Shown in pieces: positions 61,190 through 64,000 of a stretch of 64,000 nucleotides of DNA. The notes under the pieces are model-generated. The model was not told the DNA's origin. It worked only from the letters and a program-made list of their open reading frames with translations, and made no database searches. This stretch comes from GCA-2720975 sp964467985 (GTDB taxonomy: Bacteria; Planctomycetota; UBA1135; GCA-002686595): contig CAYXTP010000006.1 of the NCBI GenBank assembly GCA_964467985.1, forward strand, positions 1 through 64,000, given 5' to 3'. A program made the translations under genes and the position numbers. The stretch's first letter is position 1, and each line of letters opens with the position of its first letter.

Positions 61190-64000
61190 ATGAGCTCCCT
61201 CCCCACGACCGCCTGCACTCTTTTTTCGTTCTCGTTATTGATTCCCAGCCTGTGGGCCGCGCCGCAGGAAGAGGATCCGCTCTCCGGCTTTGAAGCCCTC
61301 AAGGGTGATGGACTGAGTTGGCGCGAGATTGGCCCCTATCGCGGAGGCCGCAGCGCGGCGGTCGCTGGCATCCCACAAGACCGCGACACCTATTACATGG
61401 GGGCCTGCGGCGGTGGAGTCTGGAAGACTGAGGACGCGGGGGAGAGTTGGGACGCCGTGTCCGACGGGACATTTGGCGGTTCGATTGGCTCCGTAGCCGT
61501 ATCGGCTTGGGATCCCAACGTGGTCTATGCGGGCGGGGGTGAGGTCACAGTGCGTGGCAACGTCTCTCACGGCGATGGGGTTTGGCGCTCCCTTGACGCC
61601 GGGCGCAATTGGCAGCACATGGGTCTGGAGGACTCGCGCCACATTCCGCGCATTGTGATTCACCCCAAGGATCCGATGCGCGTTTACGCAGCCGTCCTAG
61701 GGCACCTCTACGGACCCAACGAGGAGCGCGGCGTGTACCGCAGCACCGACGGGGGGGAATCCTGGCAGCCCGTCCTGCAAGTGGATCCGGAAGTGGGGTG
61801 CGTGGACGTCATCATGGACCCGACCAACCCGCGCATCCTCTACGCCTGTTTTTGGCGCGTGCAACGCACTCCCTACAGCCTGGACAGTGGCGGGCCCGGT
61901 TCCGGCTTCTGGAAGAGCACCGACGGCGGAGACACCTGGACTGAGCTGACAACGAATGAGGGCCTGCCAGAGGCCCCCATCGGCATCAACGATCTGGCTG
62001 TTTCGGCCTCCAACCCCGACAACCTCTACGCCATCATCGAAGCGGACAAGGGCGGCGTCTTCCGTTCTCGAGACGGGGGCGAGACCTGGAGCAAGGTCAA
62101 CTCCGAACGCAAACTGCGCCAGCGGGCCTGGTACTACACCCGCCTGTACGCTGACCCGATGGACGAAGAATCCGTCTACGTGCTAAATGTGGGCTTCCAC
62201 CGTTCCACGGACGGGGGTCGGACATTCGAGTCCATCCGCGTGCCCCACGGAGACAACCACGACCTGTGGATCGATCCGGCCGACCCGCTGCGCATGATTG
62301 AAGCCAACGATGGAGGCGCCAACGTCTCCTTGGATGGCGGTCTCAGCTGGTCAACCCAAGAGAACCAACCCACGGCCCAGATGTATCGTGTCTCCACGGA
62401 CAACGCCTTCCCCTACAACCTATTGGGAGGGCAGCAGGACAACTCCGCAGTGCGCATCCCCTCGCGCAATTTGCAAGGTGGTTCGATTGATGCACGCTCC
62501 TGGTCATCCACGGCCGGCGGAGAGAGCGGTCATGTGGTCGCGCGGACGGACGATCCCGACGTAGTGTTCGGCGGATCCTACGATGGTTTCTTGACCATGC
62601 GCAACCACTCGACGGGTGAGCGACGCAGCGTGCATGCTTGGCCGGACAACCCGATGGGTTGGGGGGCAGAAGAGTTGAAGTATCGCTTCCAGTGGAACTT
62701 CCCCATCTTCAATTCAGCGCACGACGCCGACGCCCTGTACGTGGCGGCCAACGTGCTCATGCGCTCCATGGACAAGGGCGCTAGCTGGGATGTGATCAGC
62801 CCCGACCTGACACGTAACGACAAGAGCCGGCAGGGTTCCTCTGGCGGGCCGATCACCCAGGACAACACGAGCATCGAGTACTACTGCACGATCTTCGCCG
62901 CATTCGAATCCCCGCACGAAGCGGGCGTGCTGTGGTGTGGATCCGACGACGGCGTCCTACACGTGACGCGCAATGACGGGAAGACCTGGCAATCCGTCAC
63001 GCCGCCCGACCTACCTGAGTGGTCCATGATCAACAGCCTTGAGCCACACCCCACTGAACCCGGCGGGTGCTACTTGGCCGCCACGCGGTACAAGCTCGAC
63101 GACTTTCAGCCGTTGCTCTTTGCCACTCTGGACTACGGCGCCACCTGGCGGCGCTGCGATGAGGGCATCCCGCGGGAACACTTCACGCGCGTTCTGCGCG
63201 CGGACCCCGACCGCGAAGGGCTGCTGTACGCGGGAACCGAACGCGGCGTGCACGTCTCCTTTGATGACGGTCACTCTTGGTCGTCCTTGCAACTGGAACT
63301 GCCCATCGTCCCCGTGACCGACCTGGCGGTGAAAGACGGCGACCTGGTAGTCGCCACACAAGGCCGTGGTTATTGGATCCTGGACGACCTGACTCCCCTG
63401 CACGAGTTGCCTCTGGATGCCATTCCTCAGCAAAACCTGCTCTTCCCCCCGCGACCGGCTCTGCGCCTGGGCGGCGGACGTGGCCGGGATTCTAGTGGTC
63501 GAGCGGGCACCAATCCCGCATCTGGGGTGTGGATCTACTACCACCTGCCCGAGATCGATGAAGACACAGAGGTCAGGCTGGAAATCATGGAACAGAATCG
63601 AGACCTCATCCGAACGATCGTGCCCAAGACCAAGAAGCGCGGCTCGGACTCCACCGAGGTCGGTGGACTCAGCCGCGAGCCTGGACTGCAGCGTTTCGTT
63701 TGGGACCTTTCATATCCGGGGGCCGCAGACTTCCCGAAGATGATCCTGTGGAGCGGGGGCATGGGCGGTCCGCGTGCCGTGCCGGGCACCTACCGGGTGC
63801 GGCTGGTCGTGGGTGATGACTCCCAGGAGGCCCTCTTCCAATTGCTGCCCGACCCGCGTAGCTCTGCCAGTAAGCAGGACCTGCAGCTGCAGCACGATCT
63901 GATCGCGTCGCTCTGCAGCACACTGACCGATGCCCATCAGGGTATCCGGGACCTGCGCTCCATGCGCGCCGACCTCAAGACTCTGAAGGCCAAGGTCTCC
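61190..64000 (+). CDS. Secreted BNR/VPS10-type propeller protein, truncated by window end
   Basis: An open frame of 937 codons from ATG at 61190 to the window end. MSSLPTTACTLFSFSLLIPS and LWAAPQ form a signal peptide. Then LSWREIGPYRGGRSAAVAGI begins the propeller. At least ten copies of the Asp-box/BNR motif follow (TEDAGESW, SLDAGRNW, STDGGESW, STDGGDTW, SRDGGETW, SMDKGASW, TLDYGATW, SFDDGHSW), as in sortilin-like proteins and the large family often labelled glycosyl hydrolase. After about residue 780 comes a beta-sandwich region (HLPEIDEDTEVRLEI). Activity is unknown for most members. Start of the next gene is out of view. Confidence 0.85.
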   Translation, partial: MSSLPTTACTLFSFSLLIPSLWAAPQEEDPLSGFEALKGDGLSWREIGPYRGGRSAAVAGIPQDRDTYYMGACGGGVWKTEDAGESWDAVSDGTFGGSIGSVAVSAWDPNVVYAGGGEVTVRGNVSHGDGVWRSLDAGRNWQHMGLEDSRHIPRIVIHPKDPMRVYAAVLGHLYGPNEERGVYRSTDGGESWQPVLQVDPEVGCVDVIMDPTNPRILYACFWRVQRTPYSLDSGGPGSGFWKSTDGGDTWTELTTNEGLPEAPIGINDLAVSASNPDNLYAIIEADKGGVFRSRDGGETWSKVNSERKLRQRAWYYTRLYADPMDEESVYVLNVGFHRSTDGGRTFESIRVPHGDNHDLWIDPADPLRMIEANDGGANVSLDGGLSWSTQENQPTAQMYRVSTDNAFPYNLLGGQQDNSAVRIPSRNLQGGSIDARSWSSTAGGESGHVVARTDDPDVVFGGSYDGFLTMRNHSTGERRSVHAWPDNPMGWGAEELKYRFQWNFPIFNSAHDADALYVAANVLMRSMDKGASWDVISPDLTRNDKSRQGSSGGPITQDNTSIEYYCTIFAAFESPHEAGVLWCGSDDGVLHVTRNDGKTWQSVTPPDLPEWSMINSLEPHPTEPGGCYLAATRYKLDDFQPLLFATLDYGATWRRCDEGIPREHFTRVLRADPDREGLLYAGTERGVHVSFDDGHSWSSLQLELPIVPVTDLAVKDGDLVVATQGRGYWILDDLTPLHELPLDAIPQQNLLFPPRPALRLGGGRGRDSSGRAGTNPASGVWIYYHLPEIDEDTEVRLEIMEQNRDLIRTIVPKTKKRGSDSTEVGGLSREPGLQRFVWDLSYPGAADFPKMILWSGGMGGPRAVPGTYRVRLVVGDDSQEALFQLLPDPRSSASKQDLQLQHDLIASLCSTLTDAHQGIRDLRSMRADLKTLKAKVS

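Overview
The window reads as one scaffold of a GC-rich, Gram-negative bacterium. I infer a Planctomycetota-type organism from the many secreted repeat-rich or lipobox-bearing proteins of unknown function next to a normal bacterial housekeeping set, an AlgE-like outer-membrane protein, a VPS10/BNR-repeat secreted protein and frequent GTG/TTG starts. This placement is by pattern only, not by a marker search. A run of 100 N at 27754-27853 shows that the scaffold is a draft.

Left part (1-24.1 kb), almost all on the minus strand, is housekeeping: a DUF444 protein fragment and prkA; smc; a degenerate class III ribonucleotide-reductase-like protein coupled to nrdR; mnmE, yidC and a metallophosphoesterase; a MraY/WecA-type glycosyl-1-phosphate transferase overlapping nadD; miaA; mutL and holA; then a quinone block (UbiA-type prenyltransferase, UbiX-type flavin prenyltransferase, CPBP protease, UbiE/MenG methyltransferase). 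Two plus-strand exported proteins of unknown function interrupt this.

Middle part (24.2-36.8 kb): a 1068-residue lipoprotein with a YncE-like propeller region, the scaffold gap inside a short tandem repeat, ruvB - spoIID-like - tgt (the Tgt has lost half of its zinc ligands), an SH3-type exported protein coupled to a 57-residue Cys-rich protein, an aminotransferase and panD, and larC with a comF-like gene.

Right part (37.0-58.9 kb) is the most interesting. A HisKA_2 sensor kinase overlaps by 4 nt a protein that fuses a response-regulator receiver, a PAS domain and a MurG/COG4671-type glycosyltransferase. Facing it is a nine-gene minus-strand block: two GT4 glycosyltransferases, an ABC exporter, two aminoglycoside-phosphotransferase-fold kinases, an AlgE-like outer-membrane barrel, a sulfatase-like lipoprotein, an NtrB-like kinase and an NtrC-type sigma-54 activator, most joined by 4-nt stop/start overlaps. 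The intergenic region at its head holds two back-to-back sigma-54 promoter matches (minus strand 54715-54728, plus strand 55014-55029) with a pair of direct repeats 22 bp apart roughly midway between them. The right-hand promoter faces two exported proteins (carboxypeptidase-regulatory-like repeats; parallel beta-helix). Three proteins of the locus (sensor kinase, sulfatase-like protein, AlgE-like barrel) appear to share a DUF5666-like beta domain. I read the whole as a sigma-54-controlled envelope or extracellular glycan synthesis, modification and export locus, with glycosyltransfer possibly controlled directly by phosphorelay. The parts are seen in the sequence; the joint function is inference.

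The right end (58.9-64 kb) holds two small membrane proteins, an aldo/keto reductase and the start of a secreted BNR/VPS10-type protein that runs off the window. I saw no rRNA, tRNA, CRISPR array, insertion sequence or prophage.
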